Assembly: GCF_004331465.1 (NCBI RefSeq)
Contig: NZ_SJKB01000008.1
Span: forward strand, 1-64,000
DNA length: 64,000 nucleotides
Origin: Kribbella pittospori
GTDB lineage: Bacteria; Actinomycetota; Actinomycetes; Propionibacteriales; Kribbellaceae
Reading direction: 5' to 3'
Part shown: piece by piece, positions 52,520 through 61,237 of the stretch
How the letters are laid out: each line of letters starts with the position of its first letter
Numbering within the stretch: the first letter of the stretch is position 1
Position numbers and translations under genes: made by a program
The notes under the pieces: generated by a model
The model's input: the letters and a program-made list of their open reading frames with translations, nothing else
What the model was told of the DNA's origin: nothing
Databases searched by the model: none

Positions 52520-52589
52520 GGCGGTCCCTCCAAAGCTGTCGGTCCCGCCAGTGAAACACGACTGTTGCAGGAAATGCAACGACCATGTT

Positions 52590-53147
52590 TCAGAAGGTCT
52601 GGACCCCCCGCAGGGTCAGATCGAGGGTGAGCCGGCGGACCCGGGCCTTGGACCAGTGGTGCCGGCCGCGCATGTGCACGTAGGTGAACGTCGCCGACAC
52701 CATCACCACCTCGGCCACGTCGCTGATCCGGCCGTGCGGATGCAGCGAACCGTCCTGCTCACCCTCGCGCAGGAACCGCTCGAACGGATCGATGAACGAG
52801 ACCGGGCCGTTGCGGGCCTGCTCCTGGTGGAACACCAGGTCCGAGGACATGATCAGCGGCAGATGCCGATCGATCACGTCGAACAGCGCTTCGAGCGTCT
52901 TGACCAGGCCCTCGCGGCCGGTGCCGGAGCCGGCCAGGACCGGCCACATCGTGTCCCGGTAGTCCTCGGCCAGCGCGTCGAGCAGCGAGTTCAGCAGCAG
53001 TTCGACGGTCAGCCCCTGCCGCCACAGCGTGACCCGGGACCGGCCGACCTTCTCGGCGACGCGCTCCAGCGTGACACCGGACCAGCCGTGCTCGGCCAGT
53101 ACGGCGACGGTCGCCTCGCGCAGCGTCTCGTCCACGGCGATGGTCAC
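52590..53147 (-). CDS. TetR family transcriptional regulator
   Basis: About 185 residues: T-L-R-E-A-T-V-A-V-L-A-E-H-G-W-S-G-V-T-L-E-R-V-A and V-G-R-S-R-V-T-L-W-R are the TetR HTH; the helical C-terminus is the ligand domain. The start at GTG 53147 is chosen because a longer reading to 53195 would run the coding sequence through a perfect operator-like palindrome. Divergent from the small gene at 53232. Confidence 0.85.
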   Translation of the reverse strand: MTIAVDETLREATVAVLAEHGWSGVTLERVAEKVGRSRVTLWRQGLTVELLLNSLLDALAEDYRDTMWPVLAGSGTGREGLVKTLEALFDVIDRHLPLIMSSDLVFHQEQARNGPVSFIDPFERFLREGEQDGSLHPHGRISDVAEVVMVSATFTYVHMRGRHHWSKARVRRLTLDLTLRGVQTF

Positions 53148-53175
53148 CTCCGGCCACTCCTCACCGAGCGCTCTT

Positions 53176-53195
53176 GTGCAACATGGCCGTTGCAC
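53176..53195. promoter_or_regulatory. TetR operator
   Basis: GTGCAAC-ATGGCC-GTTGCAC is a perfect palindrome with 7-bp half sites and a 6-bp spacer, in the 84-nt gap between a TetR gene and the divergent small gene at 53232. It most likely controls both. Confidence 0.7.
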
Positions 53196-53231
53196 TGCAC
53201 GATGACTGTACCAAGAAGCGAAGGAGCAACC

Positions 53232-53486
53232 GTGGACACCAGGACGGAGATCCGGCTGCGGCTGACCGCGCAGGAGGTGGCGGGGCTCGCCGCGCTCGCG
53301 GTCGGGCTGCGCGGGGTGACCGAAGCCGAGCTGACCGAAGAGGACGCGGCCGTCGCGGCACTCGAACTGGCGCTCACCCGGCTGATCGAGGACTTCGAAG
53401 TACCCGATGAGAGCGCCCGGGCGCGGGTCCAGCAGGCCCGCGACGAACTGCGGGCCAACTGGGTCCGGGGCGGCGCTTCACTCTGA
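53232..53486 (+). CDS. small hypothetical protein
   Basis: 84 residues from GTG 53232 with AAGGAG at -7. R-L-R-L-T-A-Q-E-V-A-G-L-A-A-L-A-V-G-L is a hydrophobic helix and the rest is acidic/Ala-rich helix. No family is recognised. It faces the TetR gene across an operator, so it is probably a target. It overlaps the aldolase gene end by 9 nt, tail to tail. Confidence 0.6.
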   Translation: MDTRTEIRLRLTAQEVAGLAALAVGLRGVTEAELTEEDAAVAALELALTRLIEDFEVPDESARARVQQARDELRANWVRGGASL

Positions 53487-54323
53487 GGACGTCGCCTTGA
53501 GGATGGTCAGCAGGCGGGCCACCTCGGCGGCTACCTCGTCGCGGGCGGGGCCGAGGTACTTGCGGGTGTCGACCAGGGTCGGGTTGTCGGTGAGGACCTC
53601 GCGGACCTTGGCGGTGAAGACGTTGTTGAGGTGGGTGGCGATGTTGACCTTGGTCATGCCCGCCTCGACGGCTCGGGTGAGGTCGGGGTCGGCGACGCCG
53701 GAGGAGCCGTGCAGGACCAGGGGGACGGGGACGGCGGCGTGGAGTTCGGCGATGAGGTCGAAGTCCAGGGACGCCGTACGTTCGGTCATGGCGTGAGAGG
53801 AGCCGACGGCGACAGCCAGGGCATCGACGCCGGTGGCTTCGGCGAAGGCGAGGGCCTCGTCGGGACGGGTGCGGGCGCCGGGCGCGTGGACGCCGTCCTT
53901 GCCGCCGACCTCACCGATCTCGGCCTCGACGAACACGCCGTGGTCATGACAGAACGCCGTGACCTCGGTGGTCGACGCGACGTTGTCGGCGTACTCGAGC
54001 TTCGACGCGTCGTACATGACCGAAGTGAAGCCGAGTGAGACGGCTTCGGTGACCAGGTCGCGGTCCATCGCGTGGTCGAGGTGGACGACCACCGGGACCG
54101 TCGCGGCGGCTGCGGCGGCCAGGGTGGCGACACCGATCGGCTTGAGGGCGCCGTGGTACTTCACCGCGTTCTCGCTGATCTGCAGGATGACGGGCGCACC
54201 GACCCGCTCGGCGCCGGCGATCAACGCGGTCGCGTGCTCCAACTGGATCACGTTGAACGCGCCGACTCCACGACCAGCCTTGGCGGCGGCCAGCACAACT
54301 TCGGCCCCAGAGACCAACGGCAT
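53478..54323 (-). CDS. class II ketose-bisphosphate aldolase (tagatose/fructose)
   Basis: 281 residues. G-A-F-N-V-I-Q-L-E-H-A, the metal-binding V-V-V-H-L-D-H-A (His with the second His), E-A-E-I-G-E-V-G-G and L-V-L-H-G-S-S-G-V are the class II FBA/KbaY signature with zinc. It cleaves a ketose 1,6-bisphosphate to DHAP and glyceraldehyde-3-phosphate. In this cluster, with a PfkB kinase and NagA, the tagatose-1,6-bisphosphate form is the likely substrate. The ATG at 54323 follows AGAAGGAGAAAG. Last gene of the operon. Confidence 0.88.
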   Translation of the reverse strand: MPLVSGAEVVLAAAKAGRGVGAFNVIQLEHATALIAGAERVGAPVILQISENAVKYHGALKPIGVATLAAAAAATVPVVVHLDHAMDRDLVTEAVSLGFTSVMYDASKLEYADNVASTTEVTAFCHDHGVFVEAEIGEVGGKDGVHAPGARTRPDEALAFAEATGVDALAVAVGSSHAMTERTASLDFDLIAELHAAVPVPLVLHGSSGVADPDLTRAVEAGMTKVNIATHLNNVFTAKVREVLTDNPTLVDTRKYLGPARDEVAAEVARLLTILKATSSE

Positions 54324-54336
54324 GAGCTTTCTCCTT

Positions 54337-55251
54337 CTAACTAACGGTGACCTGGGGCTGCCAGCGCCGGAACGCGCCAAGGTCGATGTCCCCGGCAACC
54401 GGTGTCAGCACCGCGGCGGCCGACGCGGCCACAGCGGACTTCAGTACGACGGACCAGTCGGGCTCCGGCGATTCCGCGACAGCCGCCGCGACCACCGCCG
54501 TACAGGCATCGCCGGCACCGGTCGGGTTGCCACTCACCTTCTCGACCGGCAGCGCTCGCCACACACCCTTGTTGCTGGCAGCAACCATCCCGCGCGCCCC
54601 GTCGGTGATCACGGCCGCGCTCGCACCCAACCCGATCAGTTGCCGGGCACCGTCCTCGACCGTGGTGTCTCCCAGCGCGTCACGCAACTCGGCTGCGTTG
54701 GACCGCACCACCGCACCAGCCTTCGCGGCCGCGGTCAGCGCGGCACCGCCGGCATCGATCACGGTCAGTACGTCGTGATGCCGCGCGCGGACCGCGAGTT
54801 CGGCGTACGCATCAGCGGGCAAACCCGGCGGGATGCTGCCCGAACAGGCCAGCACGCCCAGTCGCGACCACGGCATCCGGTCCCCGAACGCGCGCCACTC
54901 GTCGGCGGTCACCGAAGGCCCGGTCTCGTTGAAGATCGTCGCGTCTCCGTCGGCACCGTTGACGATGGCAACGGTACGACGGGTCTCCCCGGCGATCGGC
55001 GTCAGCAGTGCAGTGAGGCCCGCATCGAAGAGCTCCTCCGCAACCAGCTCACCGGTCACACCGCCGACGAACCCAAGCACCAACACCTGGTGCCCTAGTG
55101 TCGATGCCACCCGGGCGACGTTCACGCCCTTGCCACCGGCCCGCTGCCGAACAGTGCCGACGCGATGACTGCCACCGACGACGAGCTCGTCGACCTCGTA
55201 CGTGACGTCCAGCGCGAGGTTGAGCGTGATGGTCCCGATCAGTCCAGCCAC
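54337..55251 (-). CDS. PfkB family hexose kinase
   Basis: 304 residues: I-G-T-I-T-L-N-L-A-L-D-V-T, R-A-G-G-K-G-V-N-V-A-R-V for the sugar-phosphate, and the anion-hole signature N-P-T-G-A-G-D-A-C-T near residue 240 with Asp as catalytic base. It belongs to the 1-phosphofructokinase / tagatose-6-phosphate kinase subgroup. Between NagA and a class II aldolase it would phosphorylate tagatose-6-phosphate (or fructose-1-phosphate). Start GTG 55251; it overlaps the NagA gene end by 13 nt. Confidence 0.87.
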   Translation of the reverse strand: MAGLIGTITLNLALDVTYEVDELVVGGSHRVGTVRQRAGGKGVNVARVASTLGHQVLVLGFVGGVTGELVAEELFDAGLTALLTPIAGETRRTVAIVNGADGDATIFNETGPSVTADEWRAFGDRMPWSRLGVLACSGSIPPGLPADAYAELAVRARHHDVLTVIDAGGAALTAAAKAGAVVRSNAAELRDALGDTTVEDGARQLIGLGASAAVITDGARGMVAASNKGVWRALPVEKVSGNPTGAGDACTAVVAAAVAESPEPDWSVVLKSAVAASAAAVLTPVAGDIDLGAFRRWQPQVTVS

Positions 55252-56369
55252 GACCCTGCCCGCATCACCTTCTGAACGACGTACTCGTCGTCCAGCAGCA
55301 CCAGATCCGCCCGCTTGCCGGTCTCGATCGCGCCCACGTCGTACCAGCCGAAGGCGTGAGCCGGCGTTGTCGACGCCATCCGGGACGCGTCCACCAGGGA
55401 CACCCCTGCCTTCACCGCGTTGGCGTACGAGACATCCATCGTCAAGGTGCTGCCGGCGATCGAATGCTTGCCATGGGCAAGCGTCACCAGGCCTTCCTTC
55501 ACATCCACCTCGAGACCACCGAGCTTGTACCGGCCGTCCGGCATCCCGGTGGCCTCCATCGCGTCGGTGATCAGGGCGATCCGGTTCACCCCGGCCGCCG
55601 CGAGCGCGACCCGGACGACCTGCGGATCCAGGTGCAGGCCGTCGTTGATCACTTCGAGCAGCAGCCGCTCGTCGTTGAGTGCGGCACCGACCGGACCGGG
55701 GTCGCGGTGGTGGAACGGCCGCATCCCGTTGAACAGGTGCGTGGCCACGGTCGCGCCGGCGTCGGCACCGGCGATCATCTGCTCGTACGTCGCGTCGGTG
55801 TGCCCGAGTGCCGCGACTGCACCCGCGTCGACCACCTGACGAATCGCGTCCAGCCCGTGTTCGAGCTCCGGCGCGATCGTCACCATCTTGACTGCGTCGC
55901 TCAGCACCTTCGTCACGTCGTCGGCGACCGGGTCACGCAGCAGCGTCGGCTCGTGCGCACCACACCGCGCCTCCGACAGAAACGGCCCTTCCAGGTGGAT
56001 ACCGGCGATCACACCGTCGGTGATGAGGTCCGCGAGACACGCGGTCTGCGAGACGATGTCATCGAGGGGCGCCGTCACCAGGCTGGCGAGCGTGGTCGTC
56101 GTACCGTGCCGGCCGTGGAAGGCCGCGACCTTGCGTGCCTCCTCCGGATCGGTCGTCGAGTACGTCGATCCGCCGCCGCCGTGGGTGTGGATGTCGACGA
56201 AGCCCGGGACCACGGTGACGTTGCCGAGGTCCTCGGGACGCTTGCCGTCGGCCGGCATCCCCTCCGACCTGCGGCCGAACGCGAGGATGTCCGCGTCGAC
56301 CACCTGGATCCAGGCGTTCTCCAGCACGTCGTCCGGCGTGACCAGCCGGCCCACGCGATAGGTCGTCAT
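55239..56369 (-). CDS. nagA: N-acetylglucosamine-6-phosphate deacetylase-like (NagA/AgaA)
   Basis: 376 residues of an amidohydrolase: V-V-P-G-F-V-D-I-H-T-H-G-G-G-G (metal), G-I-H-L-E-G-P-F-L, A-L-G-H-T-D-A, H-L-F-N-G-M-R-P and I-T-D-A-M-E-A-T-G (catalytic Asp). Removes acetyl from GlcNAc-6-P or GalNAc-6-P; the sequence alone does not separate NagA from AgaA. It lies between the ROK kinase and the PfkB kinase with small overlaps, all one operon. Confidence 0.9.
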   Translation of the reverse strand: MTTYRVGRLVTPDDVLENAWIQVVDADILAFGRRSEGMPADGKRPEDLGNVTVVPGFVDIHTHGGGGSTYSTTDPEEARKVAAFHGRHGTTTTLASLVTAPLDDIVSQTACLADLITDGVIAGIHLEGPFLSEARCGAHEPTLLRDPVADDVTKVLSDAVKMVTIAPELEHGLDAIRQVVDAGAVAALGHTDATYEQMIAGADAGATVATHLFNGMRPFHHRDPGPVGAALNDERLLLEVINDGLHLDPQVVRVALAAAGVNRIALITDAMEATGMPDGRYKLGGLEVDVKEGLVTLAHGKHSIAGSTLTMDVSYANAVKAGVSLVDASRMASTTPAHAFGWYDVGAIETGKRADLVLLDDEYVVQKVMRAGSWLD

Positions 56370-57319
56370 ACCGTCTGATCTCCACTCTCGTCGGCCGTCA
56401 CGCGGTCCCAGGCCATCACCGCGGCGCCGAGGCAGCCCGCGTCCTCACCGAGTACGGCGGCCACGATCTCGGGCTCGCGCTGGAAGGTCAGCCGCGCGTG
56501 GATGCCATCGCGCAGCGGTTGCAGCAGGGTCTCCCCCGCACCCACCAGTCCGCCGCCGATCGCGATCCGCGTTGGCGCGACCAAAGTCGTGTAGAGCACG
56601 AGTGCGTCGATGAGCGCCCTCAGTGCGTCGTCCCAGACATGTGCAGCGTCCGGGTCTCCGGCGGCCAGCAACTCCAGGACCTCGCGCGCACCGTCCACGG
56701 TCCGGCCGGTGCGGGCGCCGTACCTGCGTGCCAGGGCGGCCGCGGACGCGACGGTCTCGAGGCAGCCCCACTGGCCGCAGGCGCACTGCTCGGCCGCGTC
56801 GCCGTGGACGAACCGGGTGTGGCCGAGTTCGCCGGCCCAGCCGTCGCCGCTGACCAGGGATCCGTCGATCACCATCGCGGCGGCGATGCCGGTGCCGAGC
56901 GGCAGGAACATCGAGTTCGTGGTCCCGGTGAGTGCGCCCTGGCGAAGCTCGGCGTACCCGCCGGCGCGGACGTCGTGGGCGAGCACGATCGGTACGCCGT
57001 CACCGATCGCGGCCTCGAGTTCGGCGCGCACCGGCGTACCGACCCATTCCAGGTTCTCGGCGCCGACCGTGCCGTTCTCGGCGTCGATGACGCCGGGCAC
57101 GACGACACCGATCGCACGCACTCGGTGACCGTCCGCAGTCGCCTTCTGGCTCAGCTCGACGACGGTTTCCAGCAGGGCATCGAGCACAGCGCGGCCCCCG
57201 GCCTCCCGGGGAGTCGGCCTGGTCTCGCGGTGCAGCACGGCACCGTCCGCGGCGACCAGGCCGCACTTCATCCGGGTTCCACCGAGATCGACGGCAACCA
57301 CGACTTCACAGGGGTCCAC
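56366..57319 (-). CDS. ROK family sugar kinase
   Basis: 317 residues. N-terminal V-A-V-D-L-G-G-T-R-M-K-C is the ATP loop; G-E-L-G-H-T-R-F-V and the zinc motif C-A-C-G-Q-W-G-C-L-E-T are the ROK signature. With NagA next to it, phosphorylation of N-acetylgalactosamine or N-acetylglucosamine is likely, although the lack of an HTH domain means it is not a ROK repressor. Start GTG 57319, first gene of the amino-sugar operon. Repeat D begins 78 nt upstream. Confidence 0.86.
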   Translation of the reverse strand: MDPCEVVVAVDLGGTRMKCGLVAADGAVLHRETRPTPREAGGRAVLDALLETVVELSQKATADGHRVRAIGVVVPGVIDAENGTVGAENLEWVGTPVRAELEAAIGDGVPIVLAHDVRAGGYAELRQGALTGTTNSMFLPLGTGIAAAMVIDGSLVSGDGWAGELGHTRFVHGDAAEQCACGQWGCLETVASAAALARRYGARTGRTVDGAREVLELLAAGDPDAAHVWDDALRALIDALVLYTTLVAPTRIAIGGGLVGAGETLLQPLRDGIHARLTFQREPEIVAAVLGEDAGCLGAAVMAWDRVTADESGDQTV

Positions 57320-57396
57320 GGAGCGCCATTATGCAGCGTTATCGCGCAGTCTGAACATCCGTGAGCAATCTCTGGACAACCTCGACCAGACCACTG

Positions 57397-57558
57397 GTGT
57401 CCCGTAAGCGATGTAGCTCGAACGATAGCGGTGTCCAGGTGCGTGCATCGGGGTGCTTGAGCAGTGGCCTCGATGCGGAGCATCGTGGGCGCTGGGCAAG
57501 TGCCGCGAGGTGCGTGCCTGGGCGCCGATAGCGTCGAGCTACATCGCTTACGGGACAC
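57397..57558 (+). repeat. structured palindromic repeat, copy D
   Basis: 162 bp symmetric about 57477.5. Outer arms are a perfect 25-bp inverted repeat (57397-57421 / 57534-57558), starting GTGTCCCGTAAGCGATG, unrelated to the arms of A-C. Inside come a short GATAGCG linker, the core GGTGTCCAGG / CCTGGGCGCC identical to copy C, a less regular middle stem (CTTG..CAGTG / CGCTG..CAAG), and CGATGC-GGA-GCATCG (57471-57485). It stands alone in a 309-nt gap between the TetR gene and the ROK operon; nothing else credible is seen there. Confidence 0.87.
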
Positions 57559-57628
57559 TCGCGACCCTGGTTCAGTTGCGTCCGAAAATCCGCGGGCAGG
57601 GCGCCGCGGGTCATCGGCCGCCACCGGA

Positions 57629-58255
57629 TCAGGTCCGCAGGCCCCGGTCGAAGGCGGCGACCAGGAACGCGACCAGGTTCTCGGCCAGCTTGCCCGGGTC
57701 CTCGGCATCATCCACGCCAGGCGCGCGGGACAGGGCCTGGGACTGGTGCAACGCAAGCAGTCCGCGCATGTTCACGTATCCGAAGGCGACCGCCTCGGGC
57801 GAGGCGTGCGGTATTGCCGACTGAAGCGCGGCCAGGTACCGCGATTCGATCGGGTCGGACTCGGCGGCGTACAACTCCCGGATCCGCTGGCTCGGATCGA
57901 ACGCGATCCGGCCGATGAAACGCGCGACCACCGCGCCACGCTCACCCCGGCGCAGGACCAGGTCCAGCCCGGGCTCGATGAACGCCCGGATCAGCTGCTC
58001 CGGGCTCGGCCCGCCGCGGGCCTCCAACTGGTCCAGCCGGCGCCGGCGTTCGGTGTTGACCGGCGCCATCGCGCGCGCGACCGCGGCTCGCAGCAAGGCT
58101 TCCTTCGAGCCGAAGTGGTAGTTGACCGCGGCGATGTTCGCCGCCGCCGCGACCGTGATGGCGCGCAGCGACGTTCCTTCGTAACCCCCTTCACCGAATC
58201 GTTGCTCGGCGACGTTGAGCAATCTCTCCCGGGTCGATTCGACCGGTGTTTCCAC
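57629..58255 (-). CDS. TetR family transcriptional regulator
   Basis: About 208 residues: R-L-L-N-V-A-E-Q-R-F-G-E-G-G-Y-E-G-T-S-L-R-A-I-T and N-I-A-A-V-N-Y-H-F-G-S-K-E-A-L-L are the HTH of the TetR_N family, and the C-terminus is the sensor domain. The GTG at 58255 is preceded by AAGGAGAAG, giving a better start than the codon at 58294. A perfect 22-bp palindrome upstream is its operator. Confidence 0.88.
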   Translation of the reverse strand: METPVESTRERLLNVAEQRFGEGGYEGTSLRAITVAAAANIAAVNYHFGSKEALLRAAVARAMAPVNTERRRRLDQLEARGGPSPEQLIRAFIEPGLDLVLRRGERGAVVARFIGRIAFDPSQRIRELYAAESDPIESRYLAALQSAIPHASPEAVAFGYVNMRGLLALHQSQALSRAPGVDDAEDPGKLAENLVAFLVAAFDRGLRT

Positions 58256-58330
58256 AAACTTCTCCTTCCCCCCGGCTACCGCTCGCTCAGGCACCCCACC
58301 TGCTCACTCGCCGTAGCCTGCAGTCAGCAT

Positions 58331-58352
58331 AGTTCAAACGGTCGTTTGAACT
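58331..58352. promoter_or_regulatory. TetR operator
   Basis: AGTTCAAACG-GT-CGTTTGAACT is a perfect 22-bp palindrome of the AAACG..CGTTT type, common for TetR regulators. It lies between the TetR gene (start 58255) and the divergent gene at 58490. Confidence 0.82.
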
Positions 58353-58489
58353 GGAGGGCTCAGCTCCCTAATCTCCGAGAATTCCTCAGATTTATCTGAA
58401 AACTCCTTCCTTCCCTTGGTTCACAGCCCTCACACTTCCCGATCGCGGTCCGGTTGCGGCCGGGATCAGGTGCCCTAAGGTCGTGCGGT

Positions 58490-59212
58490 ATGAGTCTGGT
58501 TCGGGTGGAACGGCGGTTTCAGGGACCCAAGCGGTCAGGCAATGGCGGGTACGTCGCCGGACAGGTGGGTACGGCGCTGGCCGCGCGGATCGACCCGGGC
58601 GTGGTGCCGCGGGTGACACTGCGGATGCCGCCGCCGATCGAGAAGGACCTGACGCTGGAGGCCGACGTCGAAGGGGCGCGACTGACGGATGGCGAGGCCG
58701 TGGTCGCCGACGCCGTACCAGTCGATGCGGAGTTCCTGGCTGACGCGACCATCGACCCGGTGTCACCCGATGAGGCTCGGGCAGCTGAGGCGGCGTACAA
58801 GGGTGTGAGCAATCATCCGTTCCCGAGTTGCTTCGTCTGCGGGCCGGAGAACGCGGACGGCCTGCAGCTCAAGCCGGGTCCGCTCGGCGACGGACGGACG
58901 GCGTGCACGTGGCAGCCGAGCGGCGATCTGGTGACCGACGGCCTGGTGGACGACGTGTACCTGTGGTCCGCGCTCGATTGTCCTGGCGGATGGGCGATCG
59001 ACCTGGAGGGCCGCCCGTCGGTGCTCGGTCAGCTGACGGCCTGTATCGACGCACGTCCGCAGCCCGGCGAGCAGTGTGTGGCGCTCGGCCGCTACCTCGG
59101 CGAGGAGGGCCGCAAGACGTTCACCGCCAGCACCCTGTACGACGCCGACGGCCGCGTGCTCGCTCGCGCCCGGCACACGTGGATCATGGTCGACCCCGCG
59201 CTCTTCAACTAG
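58490..59212 (+). CDS. hotdog-fold-like hypothetical protein
   Basis: 240 residues. A central F-P-S-C-F-V-C-G-P-E-N-A-D-G-L and W-A-I-D-L-E-G-R-P-S-V-L-G-Q-L-T-A, with a C-terminal R-T-W-I-M-V region, resemble acyl-CoA thioesterase-like hotdog proteins; no catalytic motif is certain. It faces the TetR gene across the operator at 58331-58352, so it is probably regulated by it. Its last 4 nt overlap the CGNR gene end. Confidence 0.6.
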   Translation: MSLVRVERRFQGPKRSGNGGYVAGQVGTALAARIDPGVVPRVTLRMPPPIEKDLTLEADVEGARLTDGEAVVADAVPVDAEFLADATIDPVSPDEARAAEAAYKGVSNHPFPSCFVCGPENADGLQLKPGPLGDGRTACTWQPSGDLVTDGLVDDVYLWSALDCPGGWAIDLEGRPSVLGQLTACIDARPQPGEQCVALGRYLGEEGRKTFTASTLYDADGRVLARARHTWIMVDPALFN

Positions 59213-59820
59213 CGAGCGCGGGCGGCGTGTGCCCGGACCTTGGCGCGGTTGCCGCACGTCGCCATCGAGCACCACCGTCGGCGCCCGCGCGGGTCCATGA
59301 ACAGCCAGCCGCACGACTCCCCCGGGCACATCCGAACGTGCGCCCGGGACGGTCCAGTCAGCAGCTCACCCGCGAGCAATGCCAGATTGTCCAGCGGCAG
59401 CGCCAGATCCTCCGGCAGCTCCCACACCGGACCGTCGTCCGCCAAGACCAGCTGCCGGCGACCGGACGCCCGTTCGATCACCTGGGCCACTGTCTCGAAC
59501 GACTCATCGGTCGCCTGCCCGGTCAGTACGTCGTACAGCTCGGTCCTGAACTCGAGGGTCGTGTGCAGCCGCCGCGCCGCCTCGGTCGGCTTGCCACCGG
59601 CCTGCTCGATCAGCCGGAACACGGTCGCCGGCGGCACCAAGCCGACGTACGAGTTCCAGATCAGGAACGCCTCGTACGACGTCAGCCACTCGGTCCGGGC
59701 CGGGTCACGGGTGGTCCAGTCGGACCGGGTGTTGACGAAGTCGAGGACCGGGTCCGCGCCGACCGGCTTGGGCAGGACGACGCCCTGCACGAGCTCGAGG
59801 TGCGACGGCAGCGCGGACAT
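59209..59820 (-). CDS. CGNR zinc-finger (ABATE-domain) protein
   Basis: 203 residues. The C-terminal block M-C-P-G-E-S-C-G-W-L-F-M-D, R-R-R-W-C-S-M-A-T-C-G-N-R is the CGNR zinc finger: four Cys and the signature C-G-N-R. The N-terminal part is the associated ABATE helical domain. These are stress- or regulation-associated DNA-binding proteins in actinomycetes with unknown targets. Start ATG 59820. Confidence 0.88.
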   Translation of the reverse strand: MSALPSHLELVQGVVLPKPVGADPVLDFVNTRSDWTTRDPARTEWLTSYEAFLIWNSYVGLVPPATVFRLIEQAGGKPTEAARRLHTTLEFRTELYDVLTGQATDESFETVAQVIERASGRRQLVLADDGPVWELPEDLALPLDNLALLAGELLTGPSRAHVRMCPGESCGWLFMDPRGRRRWCSMATCGNRAKVRAHAARAR

Positions 59821-59833
59821 GACTCAGCTCAGC

Positions 59834-60796
59834 TCAGTTGGCCGGCTGCTGGGTCGTGGTGGTCGGCGTCGGCACCGGGATGCTGACGTTGCCGTTCTGC
59901 GGGATGACCATGAACTGGATCTTGCCCGATTCGATCGCGGTCTTCAGCAGGTAGCCCTGTGCGCCGAGCATCGCGACCTGCGCCTTGACCGACTGCAGTT
60001 CGACGTTGACCTGCTGGTTCTTCTGCTCCTGGGTCGCCTTGGCCAGCTCGGCCCGCTGCTTGGCCTCGAGGCCGTCGATGATGCCCTTGTCCAGCGGCGT
60101 CGGCTTCTGGATCGTGAAGGACAGCTCGCCACAGTCGTTGGTGCCGTTGTACGACGGGCCGCAGAAGTAGTCACCGCCGACGGCGGCCGGCAGCAGCCGG
60201 GTGAACTCCTTGGCCGCGGCGGACTGGAAGGCCGCCTTCTTCGACTCGTTGTTGTAGAGCTCGGCCCAGCCGTAGTCGGCCGCGACCGCCGCCAGCGCCC
60301 GGTCGATCTGCGGCCGGAAGTAGCTCTGCAGCATCTGGTCCCAGCCGTCGTCCTCGTAGGCGTCGGTCTTGAGCCCGATCCGCTCGTGGAACGACTTCAG
60401 CACGGCCTCGTCGCGGTTCAGCGTGAAGTAGACCTGGACCCGGACGCCGAGCCGGACGTTGTCCTTGCTGACCACGGTGACCTCGTCGGCCGCGTCGGTG
60501 TCGGCACCGTCGCCGCCGATGATGTACGAGCGCTGGTCGATCGGGTAGGTGTAGACCGTGTCACCCGGACCGATCAGCTTGTTCGTCGAGCCCGGCGGGA
60601 TGACGGACTTGAACTTCTTGTCCTCGATCACGCCGCCGCCGTAGTGCAGACCGATCCGGTTCGCGTCGGTGTCGGCGAAGTTGAAGATGTTGAACAGCGC
60701 GATGATCACGATCACCGCCGCGATCAGGCCGCCGATCACCTTGACCTTCGTGCTCCCACCCTTGGCGACGGCGGTCGCACTCCCCAGTTTGGCCAT
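59834..60796 (-). CDS. SPFH/band-7-like membrane protein
   Basis: 320 residues: one N-terminal membrane helix (residues 20-40), a prohibitin-like domain (R-I-G-L-H-Y-G-G-G-V-I-E-D, V-T-V-V-S-K-D-N-V-R-L-G-V-R-V-Q-V) with a Cys pair F-C-G-P..N-D-C-G, a helical coiled-coil stretch (E-A-K-Q-R-A-E-L-A-K-A-T-Q-E-Q) and a Thr/Pro/Gln-rich tail. It is a membrane-scaffold-like protein. It overlaps the small membrane gene upstream by one nt (TGATG). Confidence 0.78.
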   Translation of the reverse strand: MAKLGSATAVAKGGSTKVKVIGGLIAAVIVIIALFNIFNFADTDANRIGLHYGGGVIEDKKFKSVIPPGSTNKLIGPGDTVYTYPIDQRSYIIGGDGADTDAADEVTVVSKDNVRLGVRVQVYFTLNRDEAVLKSFHERIGLKTDAYEDDGWDQMLQSYFRPQIDRALAAVAADYGWAELYNNESKKAAFQSAAAKEFTRLLPAAVGGDYFCGPSYNGTNDCGELSFTIQKPTPLDKGIIDGLEAKQRAELAKATQEQKNQQVNVELQSVKAQVAMLGAQGYLLKTAIESGKIQFMVIPQNGNVSIPVPTPTTTTQQPAN

Positions 60797-61089
60797 CAGT
60801 CGTCGAGCTCCTTGCGGTCCACCAGTCGCCGGATGTCGGCGAGGGTCAGGTCTGCGGTGACCGCGACATCGCGCGGCACCGACGGATGCGAGCTGAGCGT
60901 ACGCAAGCCCTGCTCGGCAGCCGCGACCGCCCGTTCCAGCGTCCTGACCTCGTGCATCAACGCCCGGTGTTCGGCGTTGACCTCGGCCAGGGCCCGCTCG
61001 GCCTGGGCGGCCCGGCGGTACGACGCCCACGCCATCCAGGCGGTTCCGACCAGCAGGATCACGATGACCGGAAGTCCGAGTCTCAGCAT
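60796..61089 (-). CDS. small membrane-anchored coiled-coil protein
   Basis: 97 residues: one N-terminal membrane helix (L-P-V-I-V-I-L-L-V-G-T-A-W-M-A-W-A) and then a heptad helix rich in Ala, Glu and Arg ending with charged D-R-K-E-L-D-D. No family is recognised. With the next gene (an SPFH-like protein overlapping by 1 nt) it forms a two-gene membrane unit. Confidence 0.7.
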   Translation of the reverse strand: MLRLGLPVIVILLVGTAWMAWASYRRAAQAERALAEVNAEHRALMHEVRTLERAVAAAEQGLRTLSSHPSVPRDVAVTADLTLADIRRLVDRKELDD

Positions 61090-61198
61090 GTCTCCTATGG
61101 GACCACGGCACCCCGTTCGTCTGTGCGCGAAAACTGGTTGAACGCCGGGCCTTCGAACAGTAGGTTTTCAGTACACGCGAAGGGAGGTGGTCCAACGC

Positions 61199-61237
61199 AT
61201 GAATTGCTATCGGACTCGTGAGGTGGCGGCGGGCTAA
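61199..61237 (+). CDS. candidate 12-residue small ORF
   Basis: ATG at 61199 with a strong ribosome site GGGAGGTGG (61182-61190) opens a 12-residue frame M-N-C-Y-R-T-R-E-V-A-A-G ended by TAA 61237. The downstream GGCGG/CCGCC and CCACT..AGTGG, ACCAC..GTGGT inverted sequences resemble an attenuator leader. No gene follows on this strand before 62212, so it would be a free-standing leader or translated RNA. Too short for a family assignment. Confidence 0.45.
   Translation: MNCYRTREVAAG

Noticed and set aside
53148..53195. An earlier GTG start (53195) for the TetR gene
   Set aside because: It would place the coding sequence across the perfect GTGCAAC-ATGGCC-GTTGCAC operator; the extra residues match no TetR start.
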